From Combretum micranthum (taxonomy: Eukaryota > Streptophyta > Magnoliopsida > Myrtales > Combretaceae), in assembly GCA_024138025.1 (NCBI GenBank), contig JAMXBD010001194.1, forward strand, positions 124,001-188,000: 64,000 bases of DNA, read 5' to 3'. The notes beneath the pieces are model-generated. The model saw only the letters and a list, made by a program, of their open reading frames with translations. It had not been told where the DNA came from and did no database searches. How positions within the stretch are numbered: position 1 is the stretch's first letter; each line of letters begins with the position of its first letter. Shown here one piece after another: positions 31,013 to 42,649 of this stretch. Position numbers and translations under genes: made by a program.

Positions 31013-34000
31013 TATTGATGTATATCACCTTAGAGGCTTATCTTTTCTATTTTCTTTTGAATGAATAGTTTTAATAAAAAAAAATACACTGCATTTAGTA
31101 TACTAAATATGATATAAGGATTTTATATTTCTTATGTTTTGTTGTAGTGTTCTCCTTGGTTGTAACTTACTGGGAATCAAAATGCTACCTATAAGAAGAC
31201 TTTATACATAAAAATAAAATATTTCGTCATCAAACATCTTAAATAATACATAAAAAAATATTTATACCTTTGTATTAAGAATAGAATATCTCAATCCTTA
31301 TGCTGTTCCTTAAAAGTCTAATCGGTGGTGTGGCAATATCATTAAAAATATATCTATATAATGCCATCCGAAGAAGAGGGAAAAAAAAAAAAAGTCATAT
31401 TGAGACAATACACCATGAAAGCCATCAAAGGAGACAAAAATGGTGGCTTGAGGAGTTAGTCCAATAGCAGTTAGCACTAGCAGAAAACATGGGGATGGGA
31501 CCAACGTTTTAGTTTTGAATGCCCAGTGGGCATTAAAATCGCCATCGAATTCAGGCACACAAATTGACAAATATAAACGGATCTAAATTATGATGAAATT
31601 GTTTGTGGGCCATTTTTCTTCTCCAATTATTAGATACAACTACAAGGACGTCTTAATAATCAAAATTAAAAGCAGAATCGGTAAGGCGTGGGTATGGGGA
31701 CGCCATAAGTTTTAATAATATTAAGCTTAAAATCCACCGGCCAAAAAAAAAAAAAAAAAGAGAGAGAGAGAGAGTTTGTAATCCGATGCTTGACGAGCAT
31801 GACTAAGATTAAAAAAAAAAAAAGAAAAAGACTAAGCTTACTTGTGTCTTTTAAAATATGAAATAAATTTAAGCTCAACTTGTGTCTTTTAAAATATGAA
31901 ATAAATTTAAGCTCAACTTAATTTTTGTGCTTGTCGAATGGAATAGTTAAATCTTTAAGCTCAACTCCTTAAGATGTTTAAAGAGCTCCTTGCTTATGAT
32001 TAAATTAAATTATAAGTATTAATTTAAAATTATATTAAATAATAATATTAATCATTACCTTGGTAAAGATAAGCCTGTTTGGTTCATCGTTGTGGCATCA
32101 TTTTTATATTATTTTAATACCAAACGATTACTAAAGTAATACTGATATGATACTGATAAAAAATTAATAGTTTTACTCATAAATTAATCAAATTAAATCA
32201 ATACTAAATTGATATTAATACTGAGCCAATACCAAATCGATATCAAACCGACAAAGATGCAATACCCTCACAATCCTAACTGGACATATGCGGGAACAGG
32301 TAACATCCTGTACCCAGGACTGCATGCTGTTTCATTAATTGCATTATTATTATACTTCCAGCAGATATTTCAAATGAGAAGAATCATCGTACCCACGTCT
32401 TCCAAACCCTATAAGAGCACGGATCTCCATATTAGTGTCATTTTTTATGGTCTTTCTTCCGACTATTTTGGATCCTTTCAAGTTTTTCATAGTTTTTTTA
32501 TACTTTTTTATTTTATTAATTATATGAATATATATAAGAGACAAATAAAACCTAAAAAATTATAAAGAGTTTTATTAAAAAAAAAAGAAAAAAACCTAAG
32601 ACAAAGTAGCAAGGTTCTTTCATAAAAAAAATCTTACAATACTTATTTGATAATTTAAGAACCTAATAGAAGTCGTACGAGATATAAATACTCTAACATA
32701 AATATTTAAAAAAATAACAGCATTCCATTTTTCCATTTGTGTCAAATACTTGTGATATAGCAAAAGTTTATCTATTTTAAAACCAATAATCTCTTTTAGT
32801 TGGTGATAAGAAAAGTGAATAGATCAATTTCTTTTATAGGTAGTATAAAAATAGAGTTGCGTTCACTCATAACTTCTTTTTATATTATGTATTGCTTTCC
32901 CCAAAAAAAAAAAAATAATAAAGAAGGTACTAGGGGAATGTAATTTTTTTTTATATTTTATTGAAGAACATGTATAATTTAACTGCCATATATTACATTA
33001 GTTCTTCAGATCACGCGCCATAACAATGATACAAAAACCACAACAAATGCCAATAAAATCAATAATTTCGACTTCTTTTTTTATTTCAACCTTAATTGGA
33101 CAGTTCAAAAAATTAAAAACCAAACGCCAATCCATTATGCCATAGAATTAGGTCATTCACCTATTGAGATAATAGCCTCCATCAAGTTAGCGGATGGCTG
33201 GATGGGAAGATAGTTATGAGCATCTACAGAGTTTATGTTGTATGAAAAAATTTTATGGTATTGTCATGTTGTTTAATGAAATAGATTATTATATTTATTT
33301 AATTGGTAGGATAATTCATTGAACAATTCATTAAGAGGACCATAGATGTTCCAATAATCCCTATAGAAAATGTAAAAAAATCATTTTTAAGACCTGTAAT
33401 GAAATACAAATTAGTTAATCCATAATAATTAAAAAAAAAAAATCATTCTTAAGACTTTTAAGGAAACACATAGCAATGTAATATTTAAGAATTGAATTTC
33501 TACTTGCCTTTTTCTTCCTTCCATCAAGCATTGAATTTACACTAAATCAACTCTCCGAAAATGGAAAATGGAAAATGGAAAGTCCGTATAATTATCAACA
33601 ACTTATTCTTCTGCCTTCATATGTTTGCTGCGGCCAGGGAAGATGGTCAGCCAGATCTAATGTTCATAAAATATCTAAAATGTTCAAATAAACTCAATTT
33701 CTGACTTTTAGCCAGTAGTTTTGAATTTTAACTCTTCTTTTTCAAATCTGAACTTCGGCAAGAACGAGAAACGTGTCGTTTTCATTGCATTAATTGCACA
33801 TGGTGACTGGTAAATTCAATGAATAAAAATAAAAAGGAAGGTATAAGAAAAGGTCCACTTATATTGGGTCAACAAAGGCAACTTATTTCTAGATATATCA
33901 ATGATTCATTACACCCTCAGTTTCATATTGATTGATTGGTGGATAAGATGGATATTTTGATATCCCAATTTTTTTTTATAAGGATTATATTTTTAGTAAT

Positions 34001-34304
34001 CATATATATGTAGTTGGTCTGATAAATAAATTTTTATCATTATATCTTAATTCCTTTCCACATATTGAAATATAATTAAAAAAAAAAAAACATGATCGCA
34101 ATACCATGGTATCCAAAACAATAAATATCTATTTCAAAATATTATTACTTACAGGCCACAATAACATCAATAATACTTCTTTCTTTATCCTCTAGAATCT
34201 CTACAAAGTCTCATGGTTGACAAACACATTAATACAAGTTGGTTAGTGGAGAATTTCCAAAATTCACCATGTGAAGGAACAGCTATGAACCCATTTATAT
34301 TTAT

Positions 34305-34312
34305 TATATATA
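34305..34312 (+). promoter_or_regulatory. Probable TATA box of the chitinase gene
   Basis: TATATATA lies 43 bp upstream of the ATG, in ATTTATTATATATACATACC. This leaves a short 5' leader of perhaps 10-20 bases. The pseudogene copy has TTATATATGCATAC at the equivalent place. Confidence 0.55.
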
Positions 34313-34355
34313 CATACCCCACTCATAATAATTTGTCACAAACCACTTGGTGAAT

Positions 34356-36334
34356 ATGTCCCGTCACAACTCTTATCTATTGCTTTGTGCAATTCTTACA
34401 CTCACAGCCACCTTGCCGTTGCCATCATCCTGCACCACCACAAATGCGGTCAAGGGTGCGTATTGGCCATCATGGTTGGTACAACTTTTGCCTCCATCTG
34501 CCATCGACACATCCTTATTCACTCACATCTTATTTGCCTTTATGTCGCCTAATAACGCCACCTACAAGTTTCAGGAGACAGAATCAGAGGCCGCGCTTCT
34601 ATCCCATTTCACCACAGCTCTCAACCGGAAGAGGCCGACTGTGAAGACGCTGATCTCAATTGGTGGTGCAAGTGATGGTCCTACCGTATTTGCTACCATT
34701 GCTTCAACTGCCGCCAACCGAAAGATCTTCATAGACTCCTCAATTAGCCTTGCAAGGAAATACGGCTTTGATGGGCTGGACCTTGACTGGGAATTTCCAG
34801 AAGACACAAAACAAATGCAAGATATGGCCCTTTTATTTAGTGAATGGAGAACTGCTATGACCAAGGAAGCCAAGGCCACCCGCCGCCCACCACTATTGCT
34901 CACGGCCGCCGTGTACTTCTCTGTGGACTTCTTCCTATCCTCCACGTACCGAAAGTATCCCGTGGTGGCCATAAATCAGAATCTGGACTGGATCAATGCG
35001 ATGTGCTACGATTACCACGGGTCTTGGGACACATCGAAAACAGGAGCCCAAGCGGCCTTTTTCGACCCAAACAGTAACATAAGCTCGAGCTACGGGCTCG
35101 GGTCATGGATTAGAGCTGGGCTATCAAGGAAGAAGATAGTGATGGGACTGCCACTTTATGGTAGGACATGGGAGCTCAAGGATGCCAACGTGAATGGCGT
35201 GGGGGCACCAGCAGTCAACGTTGGTCCAGGAGATGAGGGTGTGCTGCGTTATTACCAAGTGGAAGCATTTAATAAGAACACTAGTGCAACGGTGGTGTAT
35301 GACAAGACGACTGTGTCCACGTACTCTTATGCGGGAACATCATGGGTGGGGTATGATGATGTTCAATCGACAACTGTTAAGGTTGGGCTGGCACAGGGAC
35401 TCGGCATTCGTGGATATTTCTTCTGGGCTCTTAGTTATGACAGCGACTGGAAAATATCAACTCATGGTAATTTTCATTTCCCTACTCATATAATTTATTA
35501 GGAATAAACAGGAATCCATATAATAATTTCAAATGTCAAAATAACATAAGGGTTGTTAACGCTTAACCAAATATTATATTTGTGGGATTATATTTTGTAA
35601 TTCCCACATGGGTGAATTCCCCTTAAAATTGCTCTATCATTGGTGGCTGATAATATCTATCTTAGAGCTCCCAAATCATAGCTACTTTGGATAGATCAAA
35701 GGGAATTAAAACCTAAAAGAGAATTCAGTTGGTCAGATGATCTGTCTAGGAGTTCAGCAAGAAAACATTAACTGTAAAAGTTTTAGAGGGAGATTTCACT
35801 AAGCCAGCTAAGTCAAGTGATAAAATCATAAGCTTGAATCTATCAACTTTAGAAATATTTTTTGAACTTAACTCCAAGTATCACCAAACAATTTTAAATT
35901 CTATTTGATTAAAGTTGTTCAAACTTAATAAATTTAAACTCAACTTTAATTTAATTAACATTTAAATAGGATTGTGCTAATCAAGTTTATCAGGATAATT
36001 TTACTTATGCTGATATGCTAAAAGAAAGAGATAAGTATCAGTTAGATAAAATTAATTACATAAATACTAATAGCGTTACACTTCATAAATATGATACTAA
36101 GTTGGCATTTTTATAACTAATGTTATATAATTAATATTTTAGTATTTTTTTTTCCCACCCTAAGTTTATCATTGTAAAATTATGAACTAAAACTCACTAA
36201 ACTTTTTTCCTTCCTCCATAGAGATCAAGAATCTATTCCAATATGATAGAAAGTTGCATGCTCTCTTATACTATTCAAATTAACCATGTTCAACTTTCGT
36301 TTCTGCAGCATCTAAAGCGTGGGTCCTCAATTAA
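34356..36334 (+). CDS. Secreted GH18 chitinase (class V type), two exons, intact
   Basis: Chitinases of family GH18 cut beta-1,4 bonds in chitin and related N-acetylglucosamine polymers; in plants this class serves defence and stress responses in the apoplast or vacuole. Exon 1 is 34356-35466, intron 35467-36308 (GTAATT...CTGCAG), exon 2 36309-36334, giving 378 residues. The ATG at 34356 is chosen because no ATG lies further upstream in frame. Residues 1-27 form a signal peptide ([20 protein letters not shown]); the mature enzyme starts near [10 protein letters not shown]. The SIGGASDG strand is followed by the catalytic motif DGLDLDWE at 139-146 (Glu146 is the acid/base). [10 protein letters not shown] (216-225) and the closing [12 protein letters not shown] are typical of the barrel. 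Exon 2 supplies only ASKAWVLN. Possible N-glycosylation sites include Asn67. Length and intron position fit plant class V chitinases; a hydrolase for other lipo-chitooligosaccharides cannot be excluded. Confidence 0.92.
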
Positions 36335-37097
36335 TGATGATGGATTACATAAGTAGATTTGCCGGAGGGAAGCTATTTAAAAGAACACCAGCATCTGATG
36401 GGTGATGGAACTCAAATTAGAAGTGTCAAAAGAATGCCCAGTTTATTCTTGAAATAAAGTTTTATTTGGTTCGTAGAAATTTACTTTAATGAGTGTGATT
36501 CATTTCTGAAAAGTAGATAAAGAAGGAAATTGATTGATGTCCTCCAATGAAGTAGGGGAGAAAATTTGATTGGAGAATAAACTCGAATAATATAGATCTT
36601 TAGCTGGTTTTAATTTAATAGATGCTACTGTGTTATTTATATAACAAAAAAAAAAAAAATGCACTACGGATATGGACACACCTAGTCATCATTACGTTTG
36701 TTGAACCGAACCAAATCGAAAAGTACTTAACTAATTTAAAAAAAAAAAATTATTTAGGATCCATGTTTGTTTATATACAAACACATCCAAATTATGTGGT
36801 TTTAGTAATGTGATATTATAAAATACTTTATAAAACTAAAAGAAAAGAAAATCAAAATAAAAAATAGTCTCATATTATCAAGAAAATGGAGAAGTTTATA
36901 TAAGTTGAATTATATATGATTTTAATTATATTTATATTTGTTGTGTTGTTAATAACAACACATTAAATATTGTGAATAGATAATAAATTTGACTATTCGC
37001 ATGAATTAACTTAAACATTCATAATTATATATTTAACATTATTTTTTTTTTTACTTATAACGACACATTAAATATTGTTAATAAAAAATAAATTTTT
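36335..37097 (+). promoter_or_regulatory. 3' flank of the chitinase with probable poly(A) signal
   Basis: AATAAA at 36453-36458 is 119 bp after the stop codon, followed by a GT/T-rich stretch. The pseudogene copy has AATAAT at this place. The rest is AT-rich without a reading frame worth calling and ends at the block B boundary. Confidence 0.5.
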
Positions 37098-37139
37098 ATA
37101 TAGATTGAAGCTGGATATGGAAAACTCTTATCAACGAGA

Positions 37140-38066
37140 CTAATAGCAATGGGGAAGATTGGAGTTGGATATGGAAAACTCTGCCATACCCCAAAATACG
37201 CATGTTTATCTAGAGAGCTCTTCATAATCCTCTACCAACAAGAGAAAACCTTATGAAAAGGGGAATAAATGTAAACACGATCCACCCTTTCTATGAGACA
37301 ACAAACAAGACGATCGAACATATCCTCAAGTAATGTAGAATTACTAGACAATGGTAGGGAATCCTTAATAATTTGGAAGAGTTTAATACATCTTTTCAAC
37401 TTGAAGGATTAGATTAAGAGGAATGCAAAACACGACCCTAGACATCGAAGAAGTAACATGACTCCCCGGCCATGCTCCTTTGTTTTCTTCCTCTAGGAAA
37501 TTTGGATCAAGACAAATAGACATATCTACTTTGTTCCTGGTCATAATTAGATGGAGTCTACTACTAAAGCTGCAGAGTGGTGGGCTTTCCATAAGAAATG
37601 TAGGAGGAATGGGGACGACTTCCATGATGTCTTAACCTAGAAGATTCCAAGTCATCCATGGCTAAAATTTAATTGCGATGTTGTGGTGGCTACTGGCTGG
37701 CTATGACAAAAAGGCTGTGATTGGTGGTGTTTGTTAAGATTCCAGTTCAAACATTCTAGTGGGATTTTGTAAACAGATAGTCTGGACATCGCCTCTTGAA
37801 GCTGAACTTACCGACATACTTGGAGCTGTTAATATTAGCTTAGAAAGGAACTTTAAAATTGTTATTTTCAAGTGTGACTCACTTATAACAATTCAACTTC
37901 TAAATGAAAGCGAATCACGGTTTGTTCCTTTTAGTAACCTCTTATCTATGTTCAGGGATGAATTAAGGATACTTGAAAGCTTCAAAGGTAACTACACTCC
38001 AAAGGAAGCTAATTAGTTGGCTGAAAATATTTCCAAGAAAGGCTTGGATGATCCGCTAAACTAGTA
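37140..38066 (+). pseudogene. LINE (L1-type) 3' end relic: zf-RVT and RNase H-like regions
   Basis: The plus strand reads WIWKTLPYPKIRMFI, stop, RALHNPLPTRENLMKRG (37160-37265), followed by ETTNKTIEHIL. This matches the zinc-finger region that follows reverse transcriptase in plant LINE-like proteins. Further on, 37759-38016 reads WTSPLEAELTDILGAVNISL then IVIFKCDSLITIQLL, the RNase H-like domain with its Glu and the Asp of 'CDS'. The conserved Trp of FIWRAL is a TAG (37211-37213) and more stops follow. It sits exactly between duplicated blocks B and C. Confidence 0.72.
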
Positions 38067-38920
38067 GGTTTCCATGGTTGATTTCAATTTGACAAATTTT
38101 CTTTCATCTTTTGGATGTATGAATAGAAAAATTTCTAGATCGGGTTTTATGATGCCTTTTGATGGGCCTCCATGGCCACTAGGCACAAGTGGTAGCCACA
38201 TATTGGTTTGATTTTTTTCATCTTAAACCAAGCCATTAAATAACAGTTTTTTAAGGTTTATATTACGAATTAAATCAAAATTCTAATTTTTTTTAAAAAA
38301 AGCCTTTGTTATAGTATTTTATATTTTTTATGGATATGTAAATATTGAAATCACTCTCTAAAGTTCATGTTTTAAATTACAATAAAATACTTCATAAATC
38401 CATCACATTTATAATCTAAGTCTTCCATAAATCATGTAGTCCCTACTTAATTATGCACTAACAAAGTACAATCACTAACTATTGCATAATAAACGATAAT
38501 ATAGAATCCTCTTTAAAAAGTCAACCATCTACAAAATTAGCCAAAAAAAAAAAAAACATCAAGCAACAAAAATCAATTATGAATAAGGGTGATATACCAA
38601 TAAAATACAATGAACAACTAATACATAAATATTTATAACTAAATAACATAATCCATACTCTATAGAGTTCAAACGATTAACTCAAAACAACACTAAGTTG
38701 CCAACAGAAGAATATACCATGAATCTAAAAAAATTTAAAAAAAGGAATAATTTAACTTTAATAAATATTCATCATATAATAAATGTTATAATAAAATCAT
38801 AAGAATATACATGACTTTTAATCAATCATCATAACAAAATTTATAGTTATAAGTAAAATATTTTTATATTTTACTAAAATGGTTTGGTTCGGTTTATCCT
38901 TTTAAACCAACCATGATTTA

Positions 38921-40639
38921 TGTAATATACAAATAAATATTTTATATTGAGGGGCAAGGATGTCATTTGATATAAAATAAGAGGGTTTTATGGTCAACCC
39001 TAATATTTAAATTAATTGTTTTGTCAGTCATTAGTTATGCAAGAGAAGATGAATAGACATTATTAAAGATGAAGAGACGCTATTATTAAAGATAAATAGA
39101 TGTCCTTAAAGATGAAGAGACATTATTAAAGATGAAAAGATGTTATTAAAGATGAAGAGGTGTTCTATATAAACCAGGCTTCTTCCTTCTCCAAAATCAT
39201 TCTTAAATCTAGAAATGCTTTCTACAAGTGTTCTAGTATTCATAGGAATTTGAGAAGATCGAATTAAGGTGAGTGGATCTCTTTTTCCTCATCCTTAGGA
39301 TCTAAGGGAATCAATCAAATCCTTAGGGTTCTCTATTGGTTTTGAGGGAGCAATTGAAGGAAAAACTCTACTTTGATTTGAAGATCTGGATCTTGGTGAT
39401 CAAGAGAGATTGAGAACCAATTCTAGGTAAGTTTGAATGTTCTTAATCTTTATGATTACATAGAAATGATTTTTATGTTAATTGTAGGTCTGATTTATAT
39501 TAAATTGAATTCTAGGCTTTGGAAAAATTGTTGAGGAGATTGGTTCTATTGGAGAATATTTGTATTTCAATCAAGGAGGAAAGTGTGGAATTATGATTAT
39601 TTTGGAGATTAAGGTTTTAGATGATTATTCTATGAAAGATATGTATATGAAATCAAATTCTAATTTGAAATGTGTTGGTGATCAGGAATTCTGGTGAAAT
39701 TAGGGTTTCTAATTTTTTAAAAAGGATTTGGTGGTGGGATTGGAGTTTTGAAGGCAAATTACGTACGATCATTCCCTGTTTGTTGTATGTGCTTGTAGGT
39801 CTAGATTTGTTCAATGGATTTAATTATATTGGACTTTGAAATATATTGTTTGCTGTTTACGCTTGGTTGCTGTTAGTAAAGACCACGTAGACTGTGATAC
39901 TAACGTTGTCAATCTGATGATTCTTGTGTGGCATTATCCTGAGTGAAGTTATACGTAGAGATAATTCTGGTAGATTAGGAGTCATGCCAACTTAATTGTG
40001 GTACGCAACAATGTGTGGAGAGTACCTAATATCACTATATATGTATAGAAAGTATTTTATATAAAAAGTTGTTTTCTTTGGAGTCATGAGTTGCTCTGAG
40101 TTTAAGATTATTTGTAATTGGTCCTAAACTTTGTTGTCTGCTTCACTAATCAAAGACAACAACCTGTGTGTGCTGCATTAGTTTAGGATTGTATGTGAGA
40201 TTTTTATGTTGCATGTTCATGCGTTTTTGTTTGTAAATTGGTATACTGGGCGATTTCGCTCATTCTTTATCTTTTTTAAGAACAAGTGAAAATCAATTAT
40301 AGTATGATTTGTCAGGATTTGATGTTTATGTGGGTTACGAGGAGCACGATAATGGATCAGACTTTCCTACTAATATTTAGAATATGTTTTTATGAATTTA
40401 AGGCTGTTTAAAGAGTTTTCTCTTATGTTTATGAATTTGATTATTGTTGGTTGTGATTTATGCCAACAAAGATATTTGAAAGTTCAGTTTTGAAGATGTG
40501 TCAAATAAGTATCTTTTATATGAGTATTGGAGATTATTGTTAATACTTATTTGTGGTGTAGAGTTTCATAGCCTTGGCATGTTCTTATGAAGAGAATGAC
40601 ACATGGTGGATTGCAATGCCTTCAAGTTAGGGCGTTACA
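38921..40639 (+). mobile_element. Solo LTR, 1719 bp, with perfect target site duplication
   Basis: Starts TGTAATATAC, ends GGGCGTTACA, and is flanked by ATTTA at 38916-38920 and 40640-40644. Block B has a single ATTTA at the same place (30896-30900), which is the empty site. About 240 bp inside, a TATATAAA box (39166-39173) is preceded by several copies of TTAAAGATGAAGAGA-like words (39050-39160), as expected of a U3 promoter with enhancer repeats, so transcription would run on the plus strand. No coding frame inside. The TGTAAYA...GTTACA ends suggest a Tekay/Del-like chromovirus (inference). Confidence 0.9.
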
Positions 40640-41399
40640 ATTTACATATTGATTCGAATTGATAATTTTCTAAACCAAATTGTTTAAAAAAAAAAAACCA
40701 TATTTTTAGTTTGGTTTAGTTTTGTTCGGTCGGCTTTTTTGCACACCTCTACCAGACACTACTATTGATCATATCGCCTTAAAGGCTTATCTTTTCTATT
40801 TTCTTTTGAATGAATAGTTTTAATAAAAAAATTTGAAATTTCATATTGTATTTAGTATACTAAATATGATATGAGGATTTTATTTTCCTTATGTTTTGTT
40901 GTAGTGTTCTTCTTGGTTGTAACTTATTGGAAATCAAAATGCTACCTATAAGAAGAATTTCATGCATAAAAATAAAATATTTCGTCATCAAACATCTTAA
41001 ATAATGCATACAAAACTATTAATACTTTTCTATTAAGAATAGAATATATCAATCCTTATGCTTTTCCTTAAAAGTCTAATTGATGGTGTGGAAATATTAT
41101 TATTATATATAATGCCACCTAAAAAAAAGGAAAAAAAATAATAATAATGAGACAGTATACCATGAAAGCACTGCCATCAAAGGAGACAAAAACGATGGCT
41201 TGAGGAGTTAGTCCAATAGCAGTTAGCACTAGTAGAAAACATGGGGATGGGACCAACGTCTTAGTCTTGAATGCCCAGTGGCCATTAAATCACTATCGAA
41301 TTTAGGTACACTAATCGACAAATATAAACGGATCTAATCTATGATGAAATTGTTTGTGGGCCATTTTTCTTTTCTAATTATTAGATACATGAGCTTTTA

Positions 41400-41570
41400 T
41401 GGTTCAATCGACCGTACTGTTTTATTATTAATTTAATCATTAAAATAAATATAATAAATAAAATATTAAATATTTGAGTGATTCAATCACCATCGGATAT
41501 GGTGTGAGTCATTAAATGGTGACGGGACCGGTTCTATCAAAACTAATAACGAAATTATAAAATTTTCCAT
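41400..41570. mobile_element. Small insertion, 171 bp, in block C only
   Basis: Flanked by AGATACA at 41393-41399 and 41571-41577, while A and B have a single AGATACA at the same place. The inserted sequence contains GGTTCAATCGACCG on one side and GGGACCGGTTCTATC on the other, weakly inverted. A MITE or similar small element is likely; the superfamily is not clear. Confidence 0.6.
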
Positions 41571-42184
41571 AGATACAATTACAAGGACGTCTTGGTAATC
41601 AAAATTAAAAGCAGAATCAGTAAGGTGTGGGTATGGAGACACCATAAGTTTTAATAATATTAAGTTTAAAATCCACCATCCATACACACAAAAGAGAGAG
41701 AGAGAGTTTATAATCCATTGCTTGACCAATGATCAAGCATGACTAAGCTTAAAAAAAAAAAGAAGACTAAGCTTATTCATTTCTTTTAAAATTTGAAATA
41801 AATTTAAGTTTAACTTAATTTTTGTGCTTGTCGAATGGAATAGTTAACTTTTTAAGCTCAACTCCTTAAGCTATTTAAAGAGCTCCTCACTTATGATTAA
41901 AGTAAATTCTAAGTATTAATTGAAGATTAATTAAAATAATAATATTAACCATTACCTTGGTAAAGGTAACATAAGCAGGAACGGGTAACATCCTATCTGT
42001 TTCAACAATTCGTACCTACGTCTTCCAAACCCCGTAAGAGCACAAATCTCCATATTAAGAGTAATTTTTTATGGTCTTTCTTCCAACTATTTTAGATCCT
42101 TTCAAGTTTTTTACAGTTGTTTTATACTTTTTTTTTATTTTATTAAGTGTATTATGAATAAATATTTGAGACCTACAAAGCCTA

Positions 42185-42649
42185 TGACACAGCGCGGAAA
42201 GCATAAAGATAAGCATGATCAACACACCGGTTGAATTCACAAGAACTCAATTACAAATAAGCAACTAACAAAGAAAACTCTCTCGAAGATTGTATTTCAA
42301 TATGATAATGATGTCTAGGTTAACAAGAAACTAGTTTAAAGCCGTTTATACTATGAAATAAGAGCCCTAAAAAGATAATTTGTAAAAGATATAGACGACA
42401 TATAGGCTGGTATAAAGCTGGCAGCTTTGGAACCAACCTTACAATTTTATTGCTTGCTGGATACTAAGAAAGTCAGCCCAAGGCCGGCAGGTCAGACTTC
42501 CAAAGCTGATGGCCTTGCTTTCAAAGTCGGCAGCTTACTACAGGCATACATCAATCTTAGGCCAGTAGCCTCTATTCCCACACCTCTTGAGCTGCCTCTT
42601 CGACGATTCTAATTTGTTCAAATACTCCTCAGCTAGCTCAATTGCATCA
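42185..42649 (-). repeat. 3' LTR of the gypsy element
   Basis: 465 bp, TGACACAGCG to AATTGCATCA on the plus strand. It aligns over its full length with 47219-47683, with many substitutions between the two, so this insertion is not young. Confidence 0.92.

Larger units (their letters stand above)
30235..37097 (+). repeat. Duplicated block B, about 6.9 kb, with intact chitinase
   Basis: Collinear with block C (38.2-52.3 kb) from a TTAAATAACGGTTTGG-type AT-rich repeat at the left, through the upstream region and the chitinase, to ATTGTTAATAAAAAATAAAT at the right. Block A matches its 31.2-34.1 kb part. Differences from C: no 1.7 kb solo LTR (empty site ATTTA at 30896-30900), no 5.5 kb gypsy element (empty site near 32550), no 171 bp insertion, but an extra piece of about 200 bp near 32070-32290 starting GCCTGTTTGGTTCATCG. 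A 40-bp local tandem duplication (CTTTTAAAATATGAAATAAA, twice) lies at 31845-31920. Confidence 0.9.

Noticed and set aside
31310..31878. Minus-strand frames of 70-86 codons in block B upstream region
   Set aside because: Not conserved in blocks A or C and filled with poly-Phe from A-runs.
34347..34355. Upstream in-frame start for the chitinase at 34347
   Set aside because: The codon there is TTG; the first ATG is at 34356 and gives a clean signal peptide.
34571..34972. Antisense reading frame of 133 codons
   Set aside because: Mirror of the GC-richer chitinase exon; the same shadow appears in the pseudogene copy.
37383..37625. Minus-strand frame of 80 codons
   Set aside because: Antisense to the LINE relic, which has recognisable motifs on the plus strand.
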